A DNA stretch of 64,000 nucleotides, from the NCBI RefSeq assembly GCF_036178145.1, contig NZ_CP108067.1, positions 7,461,001-7,525,000 on the forward strand. Direction: 5' to 3'. The position numbers and the translations under genes are program-made. Positions 36,991-47,658 of the stretch are shown here, one piece after another. Positions within the stretch are counted from its first letter, which is position 1, and each line of letters starts with the position of its first letter. This stretch comes from Streptomyces sp. NBC_00273 (lineage in GTDB: Bacteria; Actinomycetota; Actinomycetes; Streptomycetales; Streptomycetaceae). The notes under the pieces were generated by a model, which saw only the letters and a list, made by a program, of their open reading frames with translations, searched no databases and was not told where the DNA came from.

Positions 36991-38192
36991 TCCGCCGGGC
37001 CTCCGGGCAGGCGGCCGCCGCCCTGCTCGCCGCGACCCTCCTCGTCTCCGCCACCGCGGCCCCCGCCGCCGCCGACAACATCCGCGACCGCCAGTGGGGC
37101 CTGTTGGCCCTGCGCGCCGAGGAGGCCTGGGGCACCACCCGGGGCTCAGGGGTGACCGTCGCCGTCCTCGACACCGGCGTCGACGAATCCCATCCCGACC
37201 TCTCCGGCCAGGTCATCGCAGGCACCGACCTCATCGGCATGGGGGCCGGCCCCGGCGACCGCGCCTGGGCCCGCCACGGAACCGCCATGGCGAGCATCAT
37301 CGCCGGGCACGGCCACGGCCCCAGCCGCGGCCAGGGCGTCCTAGGCATGGCCCCGCAGGCACGGATCCTGCCCGTCCGGGTGATCCTCGAAGAGGGCGAC
37401 CCGGGCCGCTCCCAGGCCCGCGACAGCAAGGGCGGGGCCCTCGCCGAGGGCATCCGCTGGGCCGCGGACCACGGCGCCGACGTGATCAACCTGTCCCTCG
37501 GCGACGACAGCGACTCCGCCCACCACGAGGCGGGGGAGGACGAGGCCGTCCAGTACGCCCTCGCCAAGGGCGTGGTCGTCGTGGCCTCCGCGGGCAACGG
37601 CGGCGAGGCGGGCGACCGCGTCTCCTACCCGGCCGCCTATCCGGGGGTCATCGCCGTCACCGCCGTCGACCGGCGCGGCAAGAAGGCCAAGTTCTCCACC
37701 CGCAACTGGTACGCCACCGTCAGCGCTCCCGGCGTCGACGTCGTCATCGCCGACCCCGACCGCTCCTACTACGAAGGCTGGGGCACCAGCGCCGCCGCGG
37801 CCTTCGTCTCCGGCGCCGTGGCCCTCGTCCTGGCCGCGCACCCCGACCTGACCCCGGCCCAGGTGAAGAAGCTGCTGGAGGACACCGCCTCCGCCTCCCC
37901 GGCCGGCGGCCGCGACGACGCCCGCGGTCACGGGCTGGTCGATCCCGTCGCCGCCCTCCAGGCCGCCGAAGGAATGCGCCCGGAGGCTCCGGCACCCGTG
38001 CCCGCCGCGGCCGGCAGCACGTACTTCGGCCCGGGCCCCGAACCGGTCCGCCCGCCCGAGCGGGGCGCCCGGCTGGGAGCCCCGGCGGCAGCGGTCGCGG
38101 GGACGGTGCTGCTGGTCCTGGCCGCCGTACTCGCGCGGCGCCCGCGCCGGGGCGGCCGGGGCCGTGGCCAGGACCCGTACGCGGCACAGTAG
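36987..38192 (+). CDS. Mycosin-like subtilisin-family serine protease (S8)
   Basis: A 401-residue membrane-anchored protease. The signal peptide covers residues 1-29. The catalytic triad is D62 (VAVLDTGVDESHPDLSG), H97 (RHGTAMASIIAG) and S268 (GWGTSAAAAFVSG). A C-terminal membrane segment (AVAGTVLLVLAAVLA, about 365-382) precedes a positively charged end. This layout matches mycosins, the proteases linked to type VII secretion. No ESX genes (EccC, EccD or WXG100) are visible in the window. The ATG overlaps the previous gene's stop. Confidence 0.92.
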   Translation: MIRRASGQAAAALLAATLLVSATAAPAAADNIRDRQWGLLALRAEEAWGTTRGSGVTVAVLDTGVDESHPDLSGQVIAGTDLIGMGAGPGDRAWARHGTAMASIIAGHGHGPSRGQGVLGMAPQARILPVRVILEEGDPGRSQARDSKGGALAEGIRWAADHGADVINLSLGDDSDSAHHEAGEDEAVQYALAKGVVVVASAGNGGEAGDRVSYPAAYPGVIAVTAVDRRGKKAKFSTRNWYATVSAPGVDVVIADPDRSYYEGWGTSAAAAFVSGAVALVLAAHPDLTPAQVKKLLEDTASASPAGGRDDARGHGLVDPVAALQAAEGMRPEAPAPVPAAAGSTYFGPGPEPVRPPERGARLGAPAAAVAGTVLLVLAAVLARRPRRGGRGRGQDPYAAQ

Positions 38193-38204
38193 GGTCGGGT
38201 AACT

Positions 38205-38954
38205 GTGGCGAACATGGCGAACAAGAACATTCCCGACCCGGGTTTCTCCGACGACGACGGCTCCGCCGATCCCCGTCTGACCGCGGCCCTGGCCGCCTGG
38301 TCCGAGGACCGGGCGAAGGAGCCGGAGGTGCTGGCCGCGCTCAAGGGCGCCCGCCTGCTGGTCCCGGTGGTCGCCGTCCTCGGCGAGGTGGAGACCGACC
38401 CGGAGACGGGCCTGAGGCGCGAGAAGACCAGCGACATGGCCGTCCCGACCCTGCGGGCGGGCGACCGGCGGGCGCTGCCCGCCTTCACCTCGATCGCCTC
38501 GCTCGCCCTGTGGGACCCCGCGGCCCGGCCGGTGGCCGTCCCGCTGCACCAGGCGCTGGCCGCCGCCGCGCACGAGAAGGCCGACACCGTGGTCCTGGAC
38601 CTCGCCGGCCCCGTCACCTACCAGCTCACCGGCTCCGCCCTGCTCGCCCTCGCCGAGGGCCGCACCGACGCGGGCCCGCTGGCCGACCCCGCCGTACGGG
38701 AGGCCGTACGGGCCGCCGTGTCCGCGGAGCCCGCTGTCCTGCGCGCCCACCTCGGCCCGGGCGGCGCCGACTCCGACGGCACCCTGGCGATCGTGCTGGC
38801 CGGGGGCGCACAGGCGTCCGCGGCGGCCCGGCGCGTCGCCGAGGCGCTGGCGGCGGACACCACCCTGCGGGCCCGGCTGGTCCGCGGACTGGACCTGGCC
38901 CTGTTGCCGCCGGACGCGCCGGCCCCGCCCGGCGAGCCCCTGTTCACCCGCTGA
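38205..38954 (+). CDS. SseB-like family protein
   Basis: A 249-residue cytoplasmic protein with an SseB-type domain (LRAGDRRALPAFTSIASLALWDPAARPVAVPLHQALAAAA). The C-terminal half has no recognised function. The family is widespread in actinobacteria. The GTG at 38205 could be replaced by ATG 38214, 9 bases downstream. TAGGGT at 38190-38195 may be its -10 box, overlapping the end of the mycosin gene. Confidence 0.8.
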   Translation: MANMANKNIPDPGFSDDDGSADPRLTAALAAWSEDRAKEPEVLAALKGARLLVPVVAVLGEVETDPETGLRREKTSDMAVPTLRAGDRRALPAFTSIASLALWDPAARPVAVPLHQALAAAAHEKADTVVLDLAGPVTYQLTGSALLALAEGRTDAGPLADPAVREAVRAAVSAEPAVLRAHLGPGGADSDGTLAIVLAGGAQASAAARRVAEALAADTTLRARLVRGLDLALLPPDAPAPPGEPLFTR

Positions 38955-38968
38955 CCGCGAAGAGTCCC

Positions 38969-39082
38969 GTGAGCGATCTGCCGCCCCGGGCGCGCAACCT
39001 CGCCTACCGCACGGCCTGCCTGCACCGCCCGGACGACGCCGAGCTGTTGCGCCGGGCCGACCTGCTCGACCCGCGGCCCTGA
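38969..39082 (+). CDS. Small 37-residue protein
   Basis: Begins with GTG 38969 (SDLPPRARNLAYRTACLHRP) and ends in LDPRP. CGCGAAGAG precedes the start at plausible spacing, and the frame ends 31 bases before a strong terminator. It is hydrophilic and rich in Arg and Leu. No family is recognised. It could be real because it sits between the SseB-like gene and the terminator, but it is short. Confidence 0.45.
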   Translation: MSDLPPRARNLAYRTACLHRPDDAELLRRADLLDPRP

Positions 39083-39113
39083 CCGTACGGGGCCGCGCGG
39101 TCCCCGGACGCGA

Positions 39114-39152
39114 CGACGGCCGGTGCACCCCCGCGGGGTGCACCGGCCGTCG
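39114..39152. terminator. Bidirectional terminator
   Basis: Perfect 18-base arms CGACGGCCGGTGCACCCC and GGGGTGCACCGGCCGTCG around a 3-base loop. It lies between convergent transcription units. Confidence 0.9.
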
Positions 39153-39175
39153 CCGTTCGTCTGTGGGGTGCGGGC

Positions 39176-39553
39176 TCAGCCGAAGACGGGACCCGTGAAC
39201 TTCTCGCCCGGCCCCTGCCCCGGCTCGTCCGGCACGATCGAGGCTTCGCGGAAGGCCAGCTGGAGCGACTTCAGGCCGTCGCGCAGCGGGGCGGCGTGGA
39301 AGGAGCTGATCTCGGTGGCGCTCGCGGTGACCAGGCCGGCCAGGGCCGTGATCAGCTTGCGGGCCTCGTCGAGGTCCTTGTGCTCGGAGTCCGGCTTGTC
39401 CAGGCCCAGGTTGACCGCCGCGGCGCTCAGCAGGTGCACGGCCACCGTGGTGATCACCTCGACGGCGGGCACGTCCGCGATGTCGCGGGTCATGGTGTCG
39501 TAGTCGGGGGCGCCGTCGGCAGTGGGTTCGGTGGGGGGTGTCGCGTCAGTCAT
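39176..39553 (-). CDS. DUF1844 family protein
   Basis: A 125-residue protein with the conserved DUF1844 core: VITTVAVHLLSAAAVNLGL followed by KDLDEARKLITALAGLVTASATEISSFHAAPLRDGLKSLQLAFREAS. The function is unknown. It is divergent from infC, an arrangement that I remember as common in streptomycetes. The start ATG at 39553 is preferred over the in-frame codon at 39562. Its promoter region overlaps the infC promoter. Confidence 0.9.
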   Translation of the reverse strand: MTDATPPTEPTADGAPDYDTMTRDIADVPAVEVITTVAVHLLSAAAVNLGLDKPDSEHKDLDEARKLITALAGLVTASATEISSFHAAPLRDGLKSLQLAFREASIVPDEPGQGPGEKFTGPVFG

Positions 39554-39593
39554 GCGCCCCACGATATGCCGTGCGGCGGGCTTGCGGCGCGGG

Positions 39594-39602
39594 TGCTAGT
39601 AT
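39594..39602 (+). promoter_or_regulatory. Extended -10 promoter for the infC leader
   Basis: TGC-TAGTAT, matching TGnTAnnnT. Transcription should start near 39609 and give a leader of about 290 bases. The -35 region is weak. Confidence 0.5.
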
Positions 39603-39613
39603 GTACTTCGACC

Positions 39614-39637
39614 GGCCGGACACTTATGTGCCCGGCC
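39614..39637 (+). promoter_or_regulatory. Hairpin at the 5' end of the infC leader
   Basis: Arms GGCCGG-a-CAC and GTG-c-CCGGCC around TTAT, 9 of 10 pairs. It is the first strong structure in the leader RNA. Confidence 0.5.
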
Positions 39638-39786
39638 CACAAGTGGAGGCTCCGTTCTCCCACCTGACTGCCCTCCGGGGCGGCGGGTCACCGGTCAGGC
39701 GGCATCCATCGTTCCGTACGGACGATGGAAAGCTGCCCGATTCTGCGCCCCGCGGTTCGCACGCGGCGGTGCTCCGGTTGTTTTGG

Positions 39787-39817
39787 AGCCCCTGCCTGTG
39801 CCCGGCGGGGCTTTTTT
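39787..39817 (+). terminator. Intrinsic terminator/attenuator in the infC leader
   Basis: Stem AGCCCC(t)GCC with GGCGGGGCT around a 7-base loop, followed by a run of six T. A T-tract terminator is rare in this genome and lies 86 bases before infC. This suggests that transcription into infC-rpmI-rplT is conditional. Confidence 0.7.
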
Positions 39818-39902
39818 CATTCTCCCGCTGCGGTCGGTCTGACGGAAATACACGTCAGCGGCTGTCTGCCAGGCAGCCGTGTGGTGCTACCGAGGAGGAT
39901 CC

Positions 39903-40613
39903 ATCAGCACCGAGCCCCGCATCAACGACCGGATTCGCGTTCCCGAGGTACGGCTTGTCGGTCCCAGCGGCGAGCAGGTCGGCATCGTGCCGCTTGCCAA
40001 GGCGCTTGAGCTCGCGCAGGAGTACGACCTCGACCTGGTCGAGGTCGCGGCGTCCGCACGCCCGCCGGTCTGCAAGCTCATGGACTACGGCAAGTTCAAG
40101 TACGAGTCGGCCATGAAGGCCCGTGAGGCGCGCAAGAACCAGGCGCACACGGTCATCAAGGAAATGAAGCTCCGGCCGAAGATCGACCCGCACGACTATG
40201 ACACCAAGAAGGGTCACGTCGTTCGGTTCCTCAAGCAGGGCGACAAGGTCAAGATCACGATCATGTTCCGTGGTCGCGAGCAGTCCCGGCCGGAACTCGG
40301 CTACCGACTGCTGCAGCGTCTCGCTTCGGACGTCGAGGACCTCGGGTTCATCGAGTCGAACCCGAAGCAGGACGGCCGAAACATGATCATGGTCCTCGGT
40401 CCGCACAAGAAGAAGACCGAGGCGATGGCCGAAGCCCGCGAGGCGCAGGCCGCCCGCAAGGCGGAGCGCCAGGGTGTCGCCCACACCGAAGGCGAGGCTC
40501 CTTCCGAGGACGCCGCCGTCGAGGTCGATGACACCACCGAGGTCGCCTCCGCCGAGGCCACCGACGCCGCTGCCGAAGAGGCTCCGGCCGACGAGGCGAA
40601 CGCCGAGGCCTGA
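39903..40613 (+). CDS. infC: Translation initiation factor IF-3
   Basis: IF-3 binds the 30S subunit and checks start-codon selection. The conserved sequence begins [26 protein letters not shown]. The C-domain includes [25 protein letters not shown], and the acidic Ala/Glu-rich tail is typical of actinobacteria. The best start is ATC at 39903: GAGGAGG (39892-39898) lies 4 bases upstream. The in-frame GTG at 39879 would put this ribosome binding site inside the gene. Rare start codons are used for IF-3 autoregulation in E. coli (AUU). With ATC the protein has 236 residues. Confidence 0.95.
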   Translation: MSTEPRINDRIRVPEVRLVGPSGEQVGIVPLAKALELAQEYDLDLVEVAASARPPVCKLMDYGKFKYESAMKAREARKNQAHTVIKEMKLRPKIDPHDYDTKKGHVVRFLKQGDKVKITIMFRGREQSRPELGYRLLQRLASDVEDLGFIESNPKQDGRNMIMVLGPHKKKTEAMAEAREAQAARKAERQGVAHTEGEAPSEDAAVEVDDTTEVASAEATDAAAEEAPADEANAEA

Positions 40614-40651
40614 TTCCAGGACGCCCGTCCCGGATCACCCGACACAACTGA

Positions 40652-40691
40652 CGCTCCCGTAAGCCGGTCCCGTACCGGACCGGTGGGAGCG
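40652..40691 (+). promoter_or_regulatory. Nested hairpin in the infC-rpmI gap
   Basis: Outer stem CGCTCCC/GGGAGCG (40652-40658 and 40685-40691) and inner stem CCGGTCC/GGACCGG (40664-40670 and 40677-40683). The outer stem sequence is repeated in the next gap at 40917. It could be a protein-binding site or RNA-processing site. Confidence 0.55.
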
Positions 40692-40716
40692 CCACCGACG
40701 AGGAGATAACGGCGCC

Positions 40717-40911
40717 ATGCCGAAGAACAAGACGCACAGCGGTACCAAGAAGCGCTTCAAGGTCACCGGCTCCGGCAAGGTGCTCCGCGAGCGCGCCGGC
40801 AAGCGCCACCTGCTCGAGCACAAGTCGTCCCGTGTCACCCGCCGCCTCACCGGCACCGCGGAGATGGCCCCCGGCGACGCCGCGAAGATCAAGAAGCTTC
40901 TCGGCATCTGA
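40717..40911 (+). CDS. rpmI: 50S ribosomal protein L35
   Basis: A 64-residue, strongly basic ribosomal protein. The sequence [20 protein letters not shown] and the C-terminal [10 protein letters not shown] and TRRLTGT segments are diagnostic. ATG 40717 is preceded by GAGGAGATAACGGCGCC. It is the second gene of the infC-rpmI-rplT operon, with a structured RNA before and after it. Confidence 0.98.
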   Translation: MPKNKTHSGTKKRFKVTGSGKVLRERAGKRHLLEHKSSRVTRRLTGTAEMAPGDAAKIKKLLGI

Positions 40912-40916
40912 CGTCT

Positions 40917-40938
40917 CCGCTCCCCGTACCGGGAGCGG
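40917..40938 (+). promoter_or_regulatory. Hairpin in the rpmI-rplT gap
   Basis: Arms CCGCTCCC and GGGAGCGG around CGTACC, 6 bases after the rpmI stop. It repeats the CGCTCCC/GGGAGCG stem of the previous gap. Confidence 0.55.
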
Positions 40939-41016
40939 ATGCACGTCGAGACCGGGACCCCATCGAATTTCGGGCCGTGTGAAGACACCCACGGCCCCGC
41001 TACAAGGAGTTAAAAA

Positions 41017-41403
41017 GTGGCACGCGTCAAGCGGGCAGTAAACGCCCACAAGAAGCGCCGGGCGATCCTCGAGGCGGCCTCCGGCTACCGCGGTCAGCGT
41101 TCGCGCCTGTACCGCAAGGCCAAGGAGCAGGTCACCCACTCGCTGGTCTACAACTTCAACGACCGCAAGAAGCGCAAGGGCGACTTCCGTCAGCTGTGGA
41201 TCCAGCGCATCAACGCCGCTGCCCGCCAGAACGGCATGACGTACAACCGCCTCATCCAGGGTCTGAAGGCCGCCAACATCGAGGTGGACCGCAAGATCCT
41301 CGCGGAGCTGGCCGTCAACGACGCCAACGCGTTCGCCGCGCTCGTCGAGGTCGCGCAGAAGGCGCTTCCGGCCGACGTCAACGCCCCCAAGGCCGCTGCC
41401 TAA
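41017..41403 (+). CDS. rplT: 50S ribosomal protein L20
   Basis: A 128-residue ribosomal protein that binds 23S rRNA early in assembly. Diagnostic segments are [36 protein letters not shown] and [22 protein letters not shown]. The GTG at 41017 has AAGGAG about 8 bases upstream (AAGGAGTTAAAAA). In other bacteria L20 represses its own operon by binding leader RNA, which makes the repeated hairpins upstream interesting. Confidence 0.98.
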   Translation: MARVKRAVNAHKKRRAILEAASGYRGQRSRLYRKAKEQVTHSLVYNFNDRKKRKGDFRQLWIQRINAAARQNGMTYNRLIQGLKAANIEVDRKILAELAVNDANAFAALVEVAQKALPADVNAPKAAA

Positions 41404-41438
41404 GGGCTAGCCGGCCCAGCTCACCCAGGGCCGGCCCC

Positions 41439-41472
41439 CACGGACCCGCAGGCATTCGCCTGCGGGTCCGTG
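41439..41472. terminator. Terminator after rplT
   Basis: Perfect 15-base arms CACGGACCCGCAGGC and GCCTGCGGGTCCGTG around ATTC, 35 bases after the rplT stop. Confidence 0.9.
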
Positions 41473-41556
41473 TGCTTTCCGCGCCGCGCCGTGCCGCGCC
41501 GCCCCGTCCCGCCCGGAACCCCGAGCCCGGAACCCCGAGAGAGAACCGCACACACC

Positions 41557-42417
<861 letters not shown>

Positions 42418-42473
42418 TAATGTGGCCGCCCGGGGGGCCCACTGCGCTACTCGGAGATGTGGGGTACGGGGAC

Positions 42474-43712
42474 ATGACCGTCGGTACGAACAGCTCGCCG
42501 GGGGCCGGCACGACGGCCGGTCCGCCGGTGCAGGTCGGCCCCTGCGCCCGTACGGGGGGGCCCGCCGATGCCGTGCCCCCCGTGCATCCCTCCGACGCGC
42601 TGCGCGGCGTACCGCCACAGGGCGCGGCCCGCGGGGCGGTCCTCACCGGCGGCGCCACCGGTGAGGGGCTCGCCTTCGGGATCGACCCCGACTGCCTGCC
42701 CGACGGGCTCGTCGTCGCCGACGCCACCGGGCACGTGATCTGCTTCAACCGGGCCGCGGCCCGGATGACCGCGACCGATCCCGCCCAGGCGCTCGGCAGG
42801 CGCATCGAGCGGGCGCTCCCGCTGGAGGACCTCGAAGGCCGCCGCTGGTGGGCGCTGACCGACCCGTACGGGGGCCTCGCCACCCGCCGCGGGCAGCCCG
42901 AGCGGAACCTGCTCCTCCCGGGCGGCCGCGAGGTGCTGGTCTCCGCCAGCTACGTCCGTACGCACCCCACCGGGCCGCTGCGCCGCCTCGTGGTCACCCT
43001 GCGCGGTACCGAGGCCCGCCGGCGCACCGAGCGCAGCCACGCCGAGCTCATCGCCACCGTCGCCCACGAGCTGCGTTCCCCGCTGACCTCGGTCAAGGGG
43101 TTCACGGCCACCCTGCTCGCCAAGTGGGAGCGGTTCACCGACGACCAGAAGCGGCTGATGCTGGAGACCGTCGACGCCGACGCCAACCGCGTCACCCGCC
43201 TCATCGCCGAGCTGCTCGACATCTCCCGCATCGACTCCGGCCGCCTGGAGGTGCGCCGCCAGCCGGTGGACATCGCCACCGCGGTCGGCCGCCACGTGCA
43301 GGCGCTCACCGCGAACGGGCAGGACCCCGAGCGGTTCCTCGTGAGCGTCAGCCGCCCGCTCCCCGATCTGTGGGCCGACCCGGACAAGATCGACCAGATC
43401 CTCGGCAACCTCCTGGAAAATGCGGTGCGCCACGGAGAGGGAACGGTCACCATCGGTGTGTCGCCGCATGAGAAGGGAACCGCCGTCACCGTGACCGACG
43501 AAGGCCCCGGGATCCCCGAGGAGTCGATGGGCCGCGTCTTCACCCGCTTCTGGCGGGGGAGCAAGCGCGGCGGCACCGGCCTGGGCCTGTACATCGTCAA
43601 GGGCATCGTGGAGGCGCACGGCGGGACCATCACGGTCGGCCGCGGCCCCGGCGGCGGCGCCGAGTTCCGATTTATCCTGCCCGTGAGCGCCCCCGCGTAC
43701 CTCACGCAGTAG
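42474..43712 (+). CDS. PAS-domain sensor histidine kinase, orphan
   Basis: A 412-residue kinase. A PAS domain lies around residues 72-175 (LPDGLVVADATGHVICFNRAAARM). The HisKA domain has the phospho-accepting H198 in ATVAHELRSPLTSVKGFTATLL, and the ATPase domain contains NLLENAVRHG, DEGPGIPEE and GTGLGLYIVKGIVEAHGG. No membrane segment is visible, so the signal should be cytoplasmic. The start ATG 42474 is preceded by a GGGGTACGGGG stretch, and the first 60 residues are low-complexity. No response regulator gene is adjacent. Confidence 0.92.
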   Translation: MTVGTNSSPGAGTTAGPPVQVGPCARTGGPADAVPPVHPSDALRGVPPQGAARGAVLTGGATGEGLAFGIDPDCLPDGLVVADATGHVICFNRAAARMTATDPAQALGRRIERALPLEDLEGRRWWALTDPYGGLATRRGQPERNLLLPGGREVLVSASYVRTHPTGPLRRLVVTLRGTEARRRTERSHAELIATVAHELRSPLTSVKGFTATLLAKWERFTDDQKRLMLETVDADANRVTRLIAELLDISRIDSGRLEVRRQPVDIATAVGRHVQALTANGQDPERFLVSVSRPLPDLWADPDKIDQILGNLLENAVRHGEGTVTIGVSPHEKGTAVTVTDEGPGIPEESMGRVFTRFWRGSKRGGTGLGLYIVKGIVEAHGGTITVGRGPGGGAEFRFILPVSAPAYLTQ

Positions 43713-44992
<1,280 letters not shown>

Positions 44993-44993
<1 letters not shown>

Positions 44994-47521
44994 TGCGCGT
45001 CCCGCTTTCCTGGCTGCGGGAGTACGTCGATCTCCCCGCGGGTGAATCCGGCCGTGACGTGGCGGCCAAGCTGGTCGACGCCGGCCTCGAGGTCGAGACC
45101 GTCGAGCAGCTCGGCGGCGGCCTCAAGGGCCCGCTCGTCGTCGGTCAGGTGCTGACCATCGAGGAGCTGGAGGGCTTCCGCAAGCCGATCCGCTTCTGCA
45201 CGGTCGACGTCGGCTCCGCCAACGGCACCGGCGAGCCGCAGGAGATCGTCTGCGGCGCCCGGAACTTCGCCGTCGGCGACAAGGTCGTCGTGGTCCTGCC
45301 CGGCGCGGTCCTGCCCGGCGACTTCGCGATCGCCTCGCGCAAGACCTACGGCCGCACCTCGCACGGCATGATCTGCTCCGGCGACGAGCTGGGCATGGGC
45401 GACGACGGCACGCACGGCATCATCGTGCTGCCGCCCGAGCACGAGGTCGGCACCGACGCGATCGAGCTGCTCCAGCTCGTCGACGAGGTCCTCGACATCG
45501 ACATCACCCCGGACCGCGGCTACTGCATGTCCATGCGCGGTGTCGCCCGTGAGGCGGCCACCGCCTACGGCCTGCCGCTGCGCGACCCGGCGCTGCTCGA
45601 CGTGCCCGCGCCGAACTCGTACGGCTACCCGGTCAAGGTCGACGACCCGGCCGGCTGCGACCGCTTCACCGCCCGCACGGTGACCGGTCTCGACCCCGAC
45701 GCGCGCTCCCCGATCTGGCTGACCCGCCGCCTGCAGAAGGCGGGCATGCGCCCGATCTCGCTCGCCGTCGACATCACCAACTACGTGATGCTGGAGCTCG
45801 GCCAGCCGCTGCACGCCTACGACCGCGCCAGCGTCGAGGGCACCATCGGCGTCCGCCGAGCCGAGCAGGGCGAGAAGTTCACCACCCTCGACGGGGTCAA
45901 GCGCACGCTCGACGCCGAGGACCTGGTGATCACCGACAACAGCGGCCCCATCGGGCTCGCCGGTGTCATGGGCGGCGCCAACACCGAGATCGCCGACTCC
46001 GTCACCGACCCGGCGACGGGCGCCGTCACCGGTACCACGGACGTCGTCATCGAGGCCGCGCACTTCGATTCCGTGTCGATCTCGCGCACCGCCCGCCGCC
46101 TGAAGCTGTCCTCCGAGGCCTCGAAGCGCTTCGAGCGGGGCGTCGACCCGCAGGCCGCCGCCGCGGCCGCGCAGCGGACCGTCGACCTGCTCGTGCTCCT
46201 CGCGGGCGGCACCGCCGAGGCGGGCGTCACCGAGGTCATCGCCCCGGGCGCGCCGCGCACCATCGCCATGCCCGCGGACCACCCGGACCGGGTGGCGGGC
46301 ATGGAGTACGGCCGCGAGACCGTCGTGCGCCGCCTCCAGGAGATCGGCTGCGACGTCTACGGCCAGGACGAGCTCGTCGTCACCGTCCCCTCGTGGCGGC
46401 CCGACCTCGCCGCGCCCAACGACCTCGCCGAAGAGGTCATCCGGCTGGAGGGCTACGGGAACCTTCCGTCGACCCTCCCGCAGGTGCCCTCCGGCCGCGG
46501 TCTGACCGCCCGGCAGCAGCTGCACCGCCGGGTCGGTCGCGCGCTGGCCGGTGCGGGCTACGTCGAGGCGCTCAGCTACCCGTTCATCGGTGAGGGCGTC
46601 TTCGACCAGCTCCAGCTCCCCGCGCACGACGTCGCCCGCCAGGTCGTCAAGCTGGTCAACCCGATCTCCGACGAGGAGCCGGCGCTGCGCACCACGCTGC
46701 TGCCGGGTCTGCTCGGCGCGCTGCGCCGCAACGACAGCCGGGGCAGCCACGACCTCGCGCTCTTCGAGACCGGTTCGGTCTTCCGGGCCGGCAAGCAGCC
46801 GGGGGTCGCCGTACGGCTGCCCGCCGACCGCCGTCCCACCGACGAGGAGATCGCCACCCTGAACGCGGCCCTGCCCGCGCAGCCGCGGTACGCCGCGGTC
46901 GTGCTGGCCGGTGCGCGCGAGCAGGCCGGCTGGTGGGGCAAGGGCCGTCCGGCCGACTGGGCGGACGCGGTCCAGGCGGCCCGCGCGCTGGCCGTCGAGG
47001 CCGGCGCCGAGCTCGTGGTCCGCCAGGGCCAGTACGGTCCGTGGCACCCGGGCCGGTGCGCCGAGCTGCTCGTCACTCTGGACGGGGTGGAGACGGTCAT
47101 CGGCCACGCCGGTGAACTGCACCCGCGCGTGGTCAAGGCGATGGGCCTGCCGGCCCGCACCAGCGCGATGGAGATCGACCTGGACCGCCTCGCGGCGGCC
47201 GGTGGCGAGGCCCTCCAGGCGCCGCGGATCTCCTCCTTCCCGGTGGCGACCCAGGACGTGGCGCTGATCGTCGACGCGTCGGTTCCGGCGTCCTCGGTGG
47301 AGGCCGCGCTGCGCAAGGGCGCGGGCGAACTCCTCGAATCGCTGCGGCTGTTCGACGTGTTCACCGGTGAGCAGGTCGGCGAGGGCAAGAAGTCCCTGGC
47401 CTACGCGCTGCGCTTCCGTGCGGCCGACCGGACGCTGACCGCCGAGGAATCCACGGCCGCGCGCGACGCGGCGGTGGCCCTGGCGGGCGAGCGGACCGGG
47501 GCGGTGCTCCGGGGCGCGTAG
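44993..47521 (+). CDS. pheT: Phenylalanine-tRNA ligase beta subunit
   Basis: The 842-residue beta subunit, which carries the editing domain and supports tRNA binding. Domains visible: EMAP/tRNA-binding domain near 40-150 ([17 protein letters not shown]), B3/B4 editing region ([18 protein letters not shown]), B5 domain and the C-terminal ferredoxin-fold anticodon-binding domain ([26 protein letters not shown]). It is translationally coupled to pheS. A strong hairpin follows 16 bases after the stop. Confidence 0.97.
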
Positions 47522-47537
47522 CCGCTTCGTACACGCG

Positions 47538-47573
47538 TGAGGGGCACGTCCGGACCACCGGACGTGCCCCTCA
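47538..47573. terminator. Terminator after pheT
   Basis: Perfect 16-base arms TGAGGGGCACGTCCGG and CCGGACGTGCCCCTCA around ACCA. Confidence 0.9.
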
Positions 47574-47658
47574 CTCGTTCGGGTGAGAACCCCGGTGGCC
47601 CGTGTCCGGGGTGCCGGTCGGTCGACACAATCGATCCGGCCGGAGGGGAGTCCTACGG

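Noticed and set aside
39601..40116. Possible leader-peptide frame starting ATG 39601 and running into infC
   Set aside because: No ribosome binding site, continues far into infC in another frame, and has no conserved pattern that I can see. A regulatory upstream frame remains possible but unsupported.
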